A stretch of 64,000 nucleotides of DNA from JAWWOW01 sp033851265 (GCA_033851265.1 JAWWOW010000011.1:124001-188000); one strand, 5' to 3'. Positions 35,247-44,243 are shown, counted from the first letter of the stretch. The notes: a model not told the origin generated them from the sequence alone. Numbers and translations: made by a program.

Positions 35247-37544
35247 ATGGGAGTCCGGGAAAGGCTGGCAGGGCAGCGCATCCTGCTGACTGGCGTGACC
35301 GGATTCGTCGGCGAGGCACTGCTGGAGCGATTCCTGTCCGACGTGCCGGAGACCCATCTTGTGCTCCTCGTGCGCGGCAAGCCGACCCGAAGCGCCGACG
35401 AACGCGTGCGCGAGGTCCTCGAACGCCCGGCGTTCGCACGGCTGCGCGAGCGCTTGGGTGCTGAGGCGCTGGCCGCGCTCGCTGCAGAACGGCTCACCGT
35501 CATCCAGGGTGACCTCACGGACGTCCCAGTGCTTCCGGGGAACATCGACCTCGTCATCCACTGCGCGGGAGACGTGTCGTTCGACCCCCCGATCGACGTA
35601 GCTGTCGACACCAACCTGCTCGGGTCGGTCCGGATCTACGAGGCCGTCCGCGAGTCGGGTAGCCGGCCGCACATCGTCCACGTCTCGACGGCATACGTCG
35701 CCGGGCTGCGCCGGGGGCACGCACCGGAGACGGCGATCGAGGTCAATGCCGACTGGAGGACCGAGGCTGACGCCGCAGCACAGCTACGTGCGGACGTCGA
35801 GGCGCAGTCGCGAACACCCGATGTCCTCCGGCGGTTACGCCATGAAGCGGAGACCGAACACCGCCGCGCCGGCCCGAGCTACGTTTCGGCCGATGTTGAG
35901 CAACGACGACGCGACTGGGTCTCCCGCGAACTCGTCGACGCCGGACGCGAGCGAGCGCGCTCGCTGGGCTTCGCCGACGTCTACACACTCACGAAGGCAC
36001 TTACCGAGCGCGCCATCGAAGAATCGCTCGTCGGACTGCCACTGACGATCGTGCGGCCGTCCATCATCGAAAGCGCCCTCGAGAAGCCGTACCCGGGATG
36101 GATTGAGGGCTTCAAGATGGCCGAGCCGATCATCTTGGCCTACGGACGCGGCGAGCTGCCTGAGTTCCCGGCCGTACCTGACGGTGTCCTTGACGTCATC
36201 CCCGTCGACCTCGTTGTCGGGGCCATCATCGCGGCAGCATCGCAGCCACCACCGATCGATCAGCCGGCGTACTTCCACGTCTCATCCGGCGCGCGTAACC
36301 CGCTGGGCTTTCACCGGTTGTACGAACTGGTTCGCGAGTACTTCCAGGCCGAACCGCTCGAAGACCCCGGCCGCGGCGCGATCGCCGTACCGGCCTGGGC
36401 GTTTCCCGGTGGTGACCGGGTCCGCACCATGCTGCGCCTCGGTGAGCGCGCGACCGAGTTGGCCGACCGTGCCATCGGCGTACTCCCATCGTCGGCCCGA
36501 ACGCGCGACACGGTGCAGCGCATCGACCGGCGGCGTCGCCAGTTGAGTTCATTGCGCAAGTACATGGAGCTCTATGGCTCCTATACCGAATCCGAGTTGT
36601 CGTTCACCGACGAACGCACACTTGCGATGCACCGAGCTCTCGACGACCAGGACCAGCGCGACTTCGGGTGCGACTCGGCTGTGATCGACTGGAGTTACTA
36701 CCTCAAGGACGTGCACTGCCCTTCGATTACCGCACCGCTGCGTGCCATGACTGCCTTCCGCGGCAAGCGGCGTACGCCGCAAGTGCGACTCAACGGCGCC
36801 GGTGACCCCGACTCGGTTCTCGCCGTGTTCGATCTCGACGGCACGCTGATGTCGTCCAACGTTGTCGAGTCCTATCTCCGGCTGCGGCTTCCGGGCCTAC
36901 CGGCGACCGAACAGGTGCGCGAGGTCGCGGATGTCGTGGGATCGCTGCCGCGTTACCTGATCACAGACCGTCGCGACCGCGGCGCAATGCTGCGGGCCGT
37001 CTACCGCCGCTACGCCGGCGCGGACCCTGCCGCACTCGATGCCTACGTCGATGAGCAGTTGGCGGACGACATCCTCGCCCGGATGTGGCCGGCCGCGATA
37101 CGGCGCATCCGCGACCACCGCGCCGCCGGGCATCGCACCGTCTTGCTGACCGGCGCGATCCGTCCACTCACCCGGCCGTTAGCGCCGCTGTTCAACGAGA
37201 TCGTCGCCGCGGACCTCGCCGTTGCGAACGGCGCGTGCACCGGTCATCTCGCCCGGCCACCACTCGTTGGTGAGAGCCGGGCGTCGTGGCTGCATGACTA
37301 CGCGTCGCGGACCAACGCCGACCTCGACGCGTCGTACGCGTATGGCGACTCCGCATCCGACTTGCCACTGCTGCGTGCGGTCGGACACCCGGTCGCGGTG
37401 AACCCGGACCTGAGCCTCACGCGCGCGGCCCGCCGGGGCCGCTGGCCGGTCGAAGACTGGCGCACCGGGCGACCGACTCCCCTGGCTCGTGAGCCGGAGG
37501 CCGAGGGACGTGTCGACGGCCCGACAATGAGCACAGTCGCGTGA
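35247..37544 (+). CDS. fused NAD(P)-dependent acyl-CoA reductase and HAD-IB phosphatase
   Basis: 765 residues in two halves. N-terminal (about 10-440) is an extended SDR of the fatty-acyl-CoA reductase type: cofactor motif LLTGVTGFVGEALL (13-26), Tyr246 and Lys250 in YTLTK, then VRPSIIESALEKPYPGWIEG. C-terminal (about 524-715) is a SerB-like HAD hydrolase: FDLDGTLMSSN with Asp529/Asp531, LLTGAIRP and YGDSASDLPLL. The fusion suggests an acyl-CoA/acyl-phosphate or lipid-phosphate chemistry, such as making an aldehyde or alcohol and removing a phosphate. First gene of the four-gene lipid-like operon; its TGA overlaps the next start (GTGA). Confidence 0.82.
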   Translation: MGVRERLAGQRILLTGVTGFVGEALLERFLSDVPETHLVLLVRGKPTRSADERVREVLERPAFARLRERLGAEALAALAAERLTVIQGDLTDVPVLPGNIDLVIHCAGDVSFDPPIDVAVDTNLLGSVRIYEAVRESGSRPHIVHVSTAYVAGLRRGHAPETAIEVNADWRTEADAAAQLRADVEAQSRTPDVLRRLRHEAETEHRRAGPSYVSADVEQRRRDWVSRELVDAGRERARSLGFADVYTLTKALTERAIEESLVGLPLTIVRPSIIESALEKPYPGWIEGFKMAEPIILAYGRGELPEFPAVPDGVLDVIPVDLVVGAIIAAASQPPPIDQPAYFHVSSGARNPLGFHRLYELVREYFQAEPLEDPGRGAIAVPAWAFPGGDRVRTMLRLGERATELADRAIGVLPSSARTRDTVQRIDRRRRQLSSLRKYMELYGSYTESELSFTDERTLAMHRALDDQDQRDFGCDSAVIDWSYYLKDVHCPSITAPLRAMTAFRGKRRTPQVRLNGAGDPDSVLAVFDLDGTLMSSNVVESYLRLRLPGLPATEQVREVADVVGSLPRYLITDRRDRGAMLRAVYRRYAGADPAALDAYVDEQLADDILARMWPAAIRRIRDHRAAGHRTVLLTGAIRPLTRPLAPLFNEIVAADLAVANGACTGHLARPPLVGESRASWLHDYASRTNADLDASYAYGDSASDLPLLRAVGHPVAVNPDLSLTRAARRGRWPVEDWRTGRPTPLAREPEAEGRVDGPTMSTVA

Positions 37545-38719
37545 TCACCGCCCTCGAGTTCTATCGCTCGCTGCCGAGATACGTCGCTTCGCGCACGCTG
37601 GGCGATGTCTTCCCCGGTCTCGTTACCGGACCCGTCACGCCGCTGCGGCTGGTCACGCGCGACGAGCCCAAACCCCCCGCGGCCGGCTGGGTGCGCGTTC
37701 GTCCGTTGCTCTCGGGGATCTGCGGCAGTGATCTGACGACGTTGTCGGGCAAGTCGTCGTTCTACTTCTCTCCGCTGGTGTCGATGCCGTTCGTCCCCGG
37801 TCATGAGGTCGTGGGCGAGCTGCTCGACGACGCAAACGGCTATCCACGTGGAACGCGCGTCGTGCTCGACCCGGTCCTCGGCTGTGCCGCGCGCGGACTC
37901 GAGGAGTGCACCGCGTGCGCCGCTGGTGGTCGCAACCGCTGCGACCGGGTCACGGTCGGACACGTCTCCCCGGGTCTGCAGACCGGGTACTGCGCGGACA
38001 CCGGTGGCGGCTGGAGCGGTCTGCTGGTCGCGCACGAGTCCCAATTGCGGGCGGTGCCGGACGACCTCTCCGATGAGCGCGCCGTGTTGGTCGAGCCGAT
38101 CGCATGTGCCGTCCACGCAGCGCTGCGCACGCAGGCTGATGCGGGCGACCACATCCTTGTCGTCGGCGCCGGTGCCGTCGGCTTGTTCGTCGTACTCGCC
38201 TTGCGAGCTCTGACCTCGGCCGGTCCGATCACGGTGGTCGCCAAGCATCCGGCGCAGCGAGAGTTGGCGATGCGGTTGGGCGCCACCGACGTACTAGGAC
38301 CTGGGGAGGCGATCGGCGGGGTTCGCCGGTCGACGCGCGCGCTGCGGCTCGACCCTGAGCGCGGTCATCCATTCCTGCTCGGCGGCGTCGACAAGGCCAT
38401 CGACTGTGTCGGGTCCCGGCAGTCTCTGGACACAGCGTTGCGCACGACCCGGGCGGGCGGGCGCGTGGTGCTCGCCGGGCTGCCGGCTGCCGGTGCGGAC
38501 CTGACACCTGCGTGGTACCGCGAGCTCGACGTTGCCGGCGCGTATGCGACGAGCCGCGACGACTTCGAGCAGGCCGTCGTGCTGGCTCGCGAACTGCCTC
38601 TTGGCGAGGGTGGCGTGATCACCTATCCCCTCCACGGCTGGCGTGAGGCGCTCGACCATGCGCAGACCGCGGGCCGGCTGGGCACACTCAAAGTGGCGTT
38701 CGACGTGCGGGTCCGATGA
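37541..38719 (+). CDS. zinc-dependent medium-chain dehydrogenase
   Basis: 392 residues of the MDR alcohol dehydrogenase family. Catalytic zinc ligands Cys61 (GICGSD) and His88-Glu89 (PGHEVVGE); structural zinc cysteines 115, 123, 126 and 134; Rossmann motif VVGAGAVGLF. Unusually, the N-terminal 50 residues carry an extra helix-like segment. Overlaps the acyl-CoA reductase fusion by 4 bases; likely oxidises or reduces the alcohol or aldehyde intermediate of this operon. Confidence 0.85.
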   Translation: MITALEFYRSLPRYVASRTLGDVFPGLVTGPVTPLRLVTRDEPKPPAAGWVRVRPLLSGICGSDLTTLSGKSSFYFSPLVSMPFVPGHEVVGELLDDANGYPRGTRVVLDPVLGCAARGLEECTACAAGGRNRCDRVTVGHVSPGLQTGYCADTGGGWSGLLVAHESQLRAVPDDLSDERAVLVEPIACAVHAALRTQADAGDHILVVGAGAVGLFVVLALRALTSAGPITVVAKHPAQRELAMRLGATDVLGPGEAIGGVRRSTRALRLDPERGHPFLLGGVDKAIDCVGSRQSLDTALRTTRAGGRVVLAGLPAAGADLTPAWYRELDVAGAYATSRDDFEQAVVLARELPLGEGGVITYPLHGWREALDHAQTAGRLGTLKVAFDVRVR

Positions 38720-38758
38720 TGGTGGCCCCCGCATCAGTTTCGGCAGCAGGAGGAGTTC

Positions 38759-40336
38759 GTGACTAGACCCGGGTTCGTGCTCGAGGTGGACGAGCGGACC
38801 CCGCCGCTGCTCGTCCACGAGGGCGAGGGTTTCCGGCTGGAGCGCTTCCCGCTTGGGACCCGGGTGGTCTACCCGCCCGAGTCGATGCCAGGTGTCCGCG
38901 ACGTCGAAGCAACGATTCGCGAAGCCTTGCTGCACCCGGAGAACTCCGAGCCGCTTCCGGCGCTGCTGCGACCCGGCATGAAACTCACGATCGCGTTCGA
39001 CGACCTGTCGCTCCCACTACCGCCGATGCGGACGCCCGATGTGCGCCAGCGCGTCATCGAGCAGGTGCTGACGATGGCCGCTGAGGCTGGCGTCGACGAT
39101 GTCGAGCTGATCGTTGCGCAAGCGCTACACCGGCGCATGACCGGCCCAGAGATTCGTCGGGTTGTCGGCGACCGCGTCTATCGGTCGTTCTGGCCGGAGC
39201 AGCTCTACAACCACGACGCGGAGGACCACGCGAACCTCACGCACGTCGGGCTGACCGACCAAGGCGAAGACGTCGAGATCAACAAGCGAGCGGCGGACTC
39301 CGACCTGCTCGTCTACGTCAACATCAACCTCGTCGCGATGGATGGTGGGCACAAGTCGGTGCCCGTAGGACTGGCGTCGTACAAGAGCCTGCGCCACCAC
39401 CACAACAGCAACACGATGGTTCACTCACGGTCGTTCATGGACCCCGAGCACTCGGCGCTGCATTCCTCTGCTTGGCGAATGGGCCGACTGCTGGCGGATC
39501 ATTTGAAGATCTTCACCGTCGAGACGACTCTCAACAACGACGTCTTCCCCTCGCCGTACGACTTCCTGAACAAACGCGAGTGGGAGTGGTCGGTGCGCGA
39601 CCAGGCCACCATGCTGGCGTCGCGTCGCGGGCTGGCGGCGGCGCCAGGGCGGATGCGGCGACGGATCTTCCAGGGTTTCACCGCGCCGTACGGCGTGACA
39701 GGTGTGACCGCGGGAGAGACCGAGGCCGTGCACGCAAAGACGCTGGCGGCCGTGCACCGCCAGCAGTTGGTCGAGGTGGACGGGCAGTCAGATGTGCTCG
39801 TCGTCGGCGTTCCTTATCTGTGCCCGTACAACGTCAACTCGTCGATGAACCCGATCCTCGCCATGTGCATGGGCCTCGGGTACCTGTTCAACATGTATCG
39901 CGGCAAGCCGTTGGTCCGTCGTGGTGGCGCCATGGTGCTCTACCACCCCGTGCCATGGGAGTTCTCACAGTTGCATCACCCGTCGTACGTCGACTTCTTC
40001 GAAGAGGTCCTCGCCGAGTCGACCGATCCCGCGACCATCGAGGCGAAGTTCGAGAAGCAGTACGCGACCGACCCGTGGTACATCCATCTCTACCGGACGT
40101 CGTACGCGTATCACGGTGTTCACCCGTTCTACATGTGGTACTGGGGAGCACACGCGCTCGACCATCTCGACGAGGTCGTCTGGGTCGGCGCCGACCGCAA
40201 GTCCGTGGAACGGATGGGCTTCCGGGCCGCGTCGACGTTGGCAGATGCGCTCGAGATGGTCAGCGGCACGGTTGGGCGCTCCCCGTCGATCACGTACATG
40301 CACGCGCCGCCGCACACGCTTGCGGATGTGACGTAG
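38759..40336 (+). CDS. LarA-like (DUF2088) protein, lactate-racemase relative
   Basis: 525 residues; the N-terminal half resembles the nickel-pincer-cofactor racemase LarA. Retained: Asp81-Asp82 in AFDDLSLPLP, His124 in QALHRRMTG, Lys199 in GGHKSVPVG (equivalent of the lysine that holds the cofactor) and a His-rich stretch 213-222. The LarA active-site Arg after the DD pair is replaced by Leu. The C-terminal 200 residues differ from LarA and are rich in aromatic residues. No larB/C/E cofactor genes are in the window. A strong ribosome site (AGGAGGAG) precedes the GTG. It stands between an alcohol dehydrogenase and a PlsC acyltransferase; substrate unknown, possibly a hydroxy lipid. Confidence 0.65.
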   Translation: MTRPGFVLEVDERTPPLLVHEGEGFRLERFPLGTRVVYPPESMPGVRDVEATIREALLHPENSEPLPALLRPGMKLTIAFDDLSLPLPPMRTPDVRQRVIEQVLTMAAEAGVDDVELIVAQALHRRMTGPEIRRVVGDRVYRSFWPEQLYNHDAEDHANLTHVGLTDQGEDVEINKRAADSDLLVYVNINLVAMDGGHKSVPVGLASYKSLRHHHNSNTMVHSRSFMDPEHSALHSSAWRMGRLLADHLKIFTVETTLNNDVFPSPYDFLNKREWEWSVRDQATMLASRRGLAAAPGRMRRRIFQGFTAPYGVTGVTAGETEAVHAKTLAAVHRQQLVEVDGQSDVLVVGVPYLCPYNVNSSMNPILAMCMGLGYLFNMYRGKPLVRRGGAMVLYHPVPWEFSQLHHPSYVDFFEEVLAESTDPATIEAKFEKQYATDPWYIHLYRTSYAYHGVHPFYMWYWGAHALDHLDEVVWVGADRKSVERMGFRAASTLADALEMVSGTVGRSPSITYMHAPPHTLADVT

Positions 40337-41236
40337 GTGCTGAACGACGTCAGAACCGTCGCCAAGGGCTGGCGCTGGGGTCGCCGCCCGCTGGTCCCGC
40401 GGTCGGCCGGACCGCACATGCCGGTGCGCGACCGCCGGGAGTTCCCGACCGACTGGGCGCGCACACCTGTCGCGCGCGGGGCGCGGGAAGTGGTGCAACG
40501 ACTTGGTCTGTCACCGCTGTTGCGTGCCGAGGTGCGGCTGCAGGTATCCGGCTTGGACTACCTGAACGCGGTCGAGCCGCCGGTCATCTTCATCGCCAAC
40601 CACTCGAGCCACCTCGACACCGCTGTCATTCTCGACGCGCTGCCCGTGCCGTGGCGTCGTCGTACGACCATCGCTGCTGCAGCTGACTACTTCTTCGACG
40701 TGTGGTGGCGCGCGGTCGGGTCGGCATTGGTGTTCAACACGTTCCCGTTGGAGCGGCGCACGGGCATGAGCGCGAACACCATCGAGCGGCTCATCGACGA
40801 AAAATGGAACATCTTGTTCTTCCCGGAAGGCACTCGGTCGCCGGACGGCTGGGCGCGCACGTTCCGGCCGGGCGCGGCTTACCTGGCCGCGGGCAAGAAC
40901 ATCCCCATCGTGCCCATCGGGGTTGTCGGCAGTTTCGCCGCAATGCCGCGCGGGGCCGGCTGGGTGGCGAAAGGCCGGCCCATCGTTCGGATCCGATTCG
41001 GGCCTGCCATCCATCCGCAGCCGGACGAGGAGCCACGAGAGTTGGGCCGTCGGCTACAGGAGTCGGTCGCTCGGCTCCTCGATGAGGAGAAGACGACGTG
41101 GTGGTCCGCTGCGCGCCGCGCGTCGTCCGGGCATACCCCGCCGGCAGAGGGACCCGACGTCGCGCAGTGGCGCCGACTCTGGGCGCAGACGGAGCCGGTC
41201 CGCGAGAGCGAGCCGGCCCCGTCCGCTTGGCGCTAA
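40337..41236 (+). CDS. PlsC-like 1-acyl-glycerol-3-phosphate acyltransferase family protein
   Basis: 299 residues with the H-x4-D catalytic motif NHSSHLD (His89, Asp94) and the phosphate-binding motif FPEGTRSPDG (162-171). Transfers an acyl chain to a glycerol- or lipid-phosphate acceptor at the membrane. The GTG follows directly after the stop codon of the LarA-like gene, so it is in the same operon. It ends where the convergent secreted gene ends (41236/41237). Acceptor unknown. Confidence 0.82.
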   Translation: MLNDVRTVAKGWRWGRRPLVPRSAGPHMPVRDRREFPTDWARTPVARGAREVVQRLGLSPLLRAEVRLQVSGLDYLNAVEPPVIFIANHSSHLDTAVILDALPVPWRRRTTIAAAADYFFDVWWRAVGSALVFNTFPLERRTGMSANTIERLIDEKWNILFFPEGTRSPDGWARTFRPGAAYLAAGKNIPIVPIGVVGSFAAMPRGAGWVAKGRPIVRIRFGPAIHPQPDEEPRELGRRLQESVARLLDEEKTTWWSAARRASSGHTPPAEGPDVAQWRRLWAQTEPVRESEPAPSAWR

Positions 41237-41734
41237 CTAGCTCTTAGCCGCTGGCCGGTCCGCTGCGTCTCGGACGCAACGAATGACCGTCGCGGTGTAC
41301 GTGCTGCCGGTCTTCTCAGCGACGACCATGGCCCGCTCACCGGCCTTGAGATCGGCGAAACTCTCGTCTTGGCCCTTCGACCGGATGCGGGTGTCGTTGG
41401 TGACGGTGTACGTCCGCAGGAAGCCGTCCGGGCTCTTCATGGTGAGTGTCTTCGCCGTCGTGTCCACCTTGGTGATCTCACCGCGCTGATTCACCATGAC
41501 GCGGGTCTCGCTGCCGTCGCGTTTGCCGACGGTGAACTCCCCGTGCAGCGAGTGCTTCAGCAGCCCACCGGCACGACCCTTCTTGTCTGGCGCCTTTTGC
41601 TTCGCGCTGGCGTCCGGGCTGGGGCTCGAGCTCTTGCTCGGCGCTGGGCTGGGGTCGGCTGAGGCGACCGCAACCACTCCGACGGCAAGGATGCCGGCAG
41701 TGGCGACAGGAACGGCGAGCCGGGAGAGCTTCAT
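41237..41734 (-). CDS. secreted DUF5666-like protein
   Basis: 165 residues from ATG 41734 with a GGAGGAC ribosome site. Signal peptide residues 1-26 (cleavage near ASA-DP), a Pro/Ser/Lys linker (SPAPSKSSSPSP ... KAPDKKG) and two beta-rich repeats (TRVMVNQRGEITKVD, TRIRSKGQDESFADLKAGERAMVVAE) that recall the DUF5666 domain. Function unknown; the linker suggests it crosses the cell wall. Stop codon abuts the stop of plsC. Confidence 0.65.
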   Translation of the reverse strand: MKLSRLAVPVATAGILAVGVVAVASADPSPAPSKSSSPSPDASAKQKAPDKKGRAGGLLKHSLHGEFTVGKRDGSETRVMVNQRGEITKVDTTAKTLTMKSPDGFLRTYTVTNDTRIRSKGQDESFADLKAGERAMVVAEKTGSTYTATVIRCVRDAADRPAAKS

Positions 41735-41805
41735 GGGCTGTCCTCCGTCTACTGGTGCGTGAGCCCAGTAGGCCGCAATCACGTTCGGATCCGCTGGCGG
41801 GAATG

Positions 41806-42552
41806 TCAGGGTTGTGTAAGGGACCGTTCTTCCTGGATGACCATCTCGGCGGCCGCGGCCGTCTTGCGGGCGATGTCAGCGATGGCCGCACGCTCAGCCG
41901 CGGCGGCGGCATACGCATCGACGCGGTTCGCGATGATCCTGGCGGGCGCCCCGGCCGCCACGGAGTACGGCGGGATGTCCTTGTTCACCACGGTGTGCGC
42001 AGCCAGCACGGTGCCGTGGCCAACGCTGGTCCCCCGGAGGACCGTCACCTTCGTGCCCATCCAGACGTCCGGGCCAATGCGGACTGGTGTCTTGACGATG
42101 CCCTGGTCCTTGATGGGTCGGGTCACGTCGTCGAACCGGTGATCGAAGTCGCAGACGTAGACCCAGTCGGCCACGATCGTGGTCGCGCCGAACTCGATGT
42201 CGAGGTAGCAATTGACTGTGTTGTCCTTGCCGAAGACGCATTTATCACCGATGCGGAGGTTGCCTTCGTGGCACCGCAGCGCGTTCCCGTTACCCATGTG
42301 CACCCACCGACCGATGACCATCCGGCCGTAACCCTTGCGCGCGTAGAGGTCGACGTTCTTGCCGAGGAAGACGAACCCTTCGGTGATGATGTGCGGGTTG
42401 CGAAGCCGGAAGATCGCGAACCGCCAATAGCGAATCAAGTACCACGGGGTGTACGCCCGGTTGCGCACGATCCACCGCAGCGACGACCACGTCAGGAACC
42501 GCGCTTGCCGCGGGTCGCGGTTACGCAGCCACCCCTGCATCGGCTTACCCAC
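41806..42552 (-). CDS. left-handed beta-helix acyltransferase
   Basis: 248 residues of the hexapeptide-repeat (maltose/galactoside acetyltransferase) family: repeats around VFLGKNVDLYA, GRMVIGRWVHMG, LRIGDKCVFGKDN, TTIVADWVYVCDFDHR, and the closing GTKVTVLRGTSVGHGTVLAAHTVVNKDIPPYSVAAGAPARII. The catalytic His is in DFDHRFDD. Matches by context Rv3034c of the mycobacterial glucan cluster (memory), so may acylate a sugar. The GTG at 42552 is set by TAGTTT 6 bases upstream; ATG at 42540 is the alternative. Confidence 0.82.
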   Translation of the reverse strand: MGKPMQGWLRNRDPRQARFLTWSSLRWIVRNRAYTPWYLIRYWRFAIFRLRNPHIITEGFVFLGKNVDLYARKGYGRMVIGRWVHMGNGNALRCHEGNLRIGDKCVFGKDNTVNCYLDIEFGATTIVADWVYVCDFDHRFDDVTRPIKDQGIVKTPVRIGPDVWMGTKVTVLRGTSVGHGTVLAAHTVVNKDIPPYSVAAGAPARIIANRVDAYAAAAAERAAIADIARKTAAAAEMVIQEERSLTQP

Positions 42553-42558
42553 GGCGCA

Positions 42559-42564
42559 AAACTA
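42559..42564 (-). promoter_or_regulatory. -10 box of the beta-helix acyltransferase gene
   Basis: TAGTTT on the minus strand lies between the methyltransferase stop (42565) and the GTG at 42552, 6 bases away; leaderless spacing. Confidence 0.5.
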
Positions 42565-43467
42565 CTAGCGCGGCCTGGTGCCCGTGATGAGGACGTTGTA
42601 GAAGAGCCCGGCGGGTACGACGCGCGACAACACGTGCCGATCGAGCGCCGACAGCCGCCGCCAGGTGTTGTAGGCGAACATCGCCCACTTCCAACCCAGT
42701 CGGTCAGGTGTGACGGCGTACTCCACGGTTCGGATCGGCCAGCCGACCCACGACGCGGTCAGCTCCTCGGTGACGGTGTGTACGTCGACGGCGCCGGCAC
42801 GCACGGCAAGGCGGGCGAGGTCGGCGGGTACGAACGTGTGCTGATCGACGAGCGCTTCCAAAGCAGCGGCTTCTGAGGAGGCCTTCAGCTCATCCGGCGG
42901 ACGCTTCAAATCGGCGGGCAGAAACCGCGTGGTTGCCTTCCACGTCCACCGCGACAGCCGGCGAGCGATCGCGTCGCCCCACCGCGTCGGCTCGCCGGCG
43001 AACACAAAGCGGCCACCCGGGCGCAGCACGCGCAGCACCTCCCGCAATGCGAGCTCGACATCGGGGATGTGATGCAAGACAGCGTGGCCGACAACAAGGT
43101 CAAACGTCGCGTCGTCGTAGGGCAGCGACTCTGCATCCGCAACGCGGCCCTCGATCTCGAATCCCAGCGCCTTCGCATTGCGAACCGCGACGTCGACCAT
43201 CCCGGGCGAGATGTCTGTCACGTGTGCCTCCGACAGCACTCCCGCCTGCTTCAGGTTCAGCAGGAAGAAGCCCGTCCCACAGCCAAGCTCCAGCGCACGC
43301 GCGTAGGGCCAGCCCTCGGGACCCGCGACGTGTTCGAAGCAATCGCGGGCATACGAGATGCACCGCTCGTCGTAGGAGATGTGCCACTTGTCGTCGTAGT
43401 TCTCGGCTTCCCAGTCGTGGTACAGCACATTGGCCGTCTTGACGTCGACCACGGGTTCGGCGCTCAT
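42565..43467 (-). CDS. SAM-dependent methyltransferase
   Basis: 300 residues, class I: LELGCGTGFFLLNLK as SAM motif I, VTDISPGMVDVA as motif II, and DLVVGHAVLHHIPD as motif IV, with a hydrophobic C-terminal part (WVGWPIRTVEYAVTPDR). Its ATG overlaps the enoyl-CoA hydratase stop (ATGA), so the pair is one unit. Compare by context Rv3038c next to echA17 (memory). Substrate unknown; a lipid or a sugar is likely. Confidence 0.8.
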   Translation of the reverse strand: MSAEPVVDVKTANVLYHDWEAENYDDKWHISYDERCISYARDCFEHVAGPEGWPYARALELGCGTGFFLLNLKQAGVLSEAHVTDISPGMVDVAVRNAKALGFEIEGRVADAESLPYDDATFDLVVGHAVLHHIPDVELALREVLRVLRPGGRFVFAGEPTRWGDAIARRLSRWTWKATTRFLPADLKRPPDELKASSEAAALEALVDQHTFVPADLARLAVRAGAVDVHTVTEELTASWVGWPIRTVEYAVTPDRLGWKWAMFAYNTWRRLSALDRHVLSRVVPAGLFYNVLITGTRPR

Positions 43468-44243
43468 CGACCGACGAACTCCGCCTTGCCGGGGCCGTTC
43501 TCCACGAACGACGTCATCCCACGCTTGGCGTCTTCGGTCGCGAACAGCGCGGCGAACTGCTGGCGTTCGATCGCCAGCCCGGTGTCGAGGTCGACCTCGA
43601 GGCCGAGGTCGACGGACTCCTTCGCCGCACGGATGGCGTACGCCGGCCCGTTGACGTAGGACTTCGCCCACTCCAGCGAGACCGTGTAGACATCGTCGGG
43701 AGCGACCACCCGGTCCACCAATCCCATCGCCAGTGCCTCATCGGCGGCGACGAAGCGACCGGAGAAGATGATGTCCTTCGCTCGCGCCGGACCAACAAGC
43801 CGCGGCAACCGTTGCGTGCCGCCCGCACCGGGAATGATCCCGAGCAGGATCTCTGGCTGACCGAGCTTGGCGTTGTCACCGGCGACCCGGAAGTCGCAGC
43901 AGAGGGCCAACTCGCAACCCCCGCCGAGCGCATAGCCGGTCACCGCCGCAATCACCGGCTTCGGGATTTTCGCGACAGCCGTGAACGCTGCCTGCAGCGG
44001 ACCCGAACGGTCGACCATGTCGGCGTACGACATCTCCGACATCTCTTTGACGTCGACCCCGGCAGCGAAAACGCGCGGTCCGCCGTACACGACAACCGCG
44101 CGGACATCGCGGCGCTCGGTCGCCTCGACGGCTGCGGCCCGCAACTCCTCCTGGCCCTGCTGGCTGAGTGCGTTCATCGGCGGGCGGTCGAGGCGGATCG
44201 TGCCCACCCCGTCCTCGACGCTCAAGGTGACGAACTCGGCCAC
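43464..44243 (-). CDS. enoyl-CoA hydratase/isomerase family protein
   Basis: 259 residues, crotonase fold. Oxyanion-hole segments GPRVFAAGVDVKEM and GYALGGGCELALCCDFRVA; the catalytic-region motif GIIPGAGGTQRLPRLVG includes the second oxyanion Gly. A GTG at 44243 with AAAGGA 7-8 bases upstream is the best start; the upstream 27 codons look non-conserved. Probable 2-enoyl-CoA hydration in fatty-acid or branched-acyl degradation, echA17-like in position. Confidence 0.88.
   Translation of the reverse strand: MAEFVTLSVEDGVGTIRLDRPPMNALSQQGQEELRAAAVEATERRDVRAVVVYGGPRVFAAGVDVKEMSEMSYADMVDRSGPLQAAFTAVAKIPKPVIAAVTGYALGGGCELALCCDFRVAGDNAKLGQPEILLGIIPGAGGTQRLPRLVGPARAKDIIFSGRFVAADEALAMGLVDRVVAPDDVYTVSLEWAKSYVNGPAYAIRAAKESVDLGLEVDLDTGLAIERQQFAALFATEDAKRGMTSFVENGPGKAEFVGR

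Noticed and set aside
39472..40686. 404-codon plus-strand frame
   Set aside because: Overlaps the LarA-like and PlsC genes in another frame; Arg-rich and motif-free.
28671..44243. complete methylglucose lipopolysaccharide cluster
   Set aside because: Key starting enzymes (glucosyl-3-phosphoglycerate synthase and phosphatase, octanoyltransferase) are not seen here; only a partial resemblance can be claimed.
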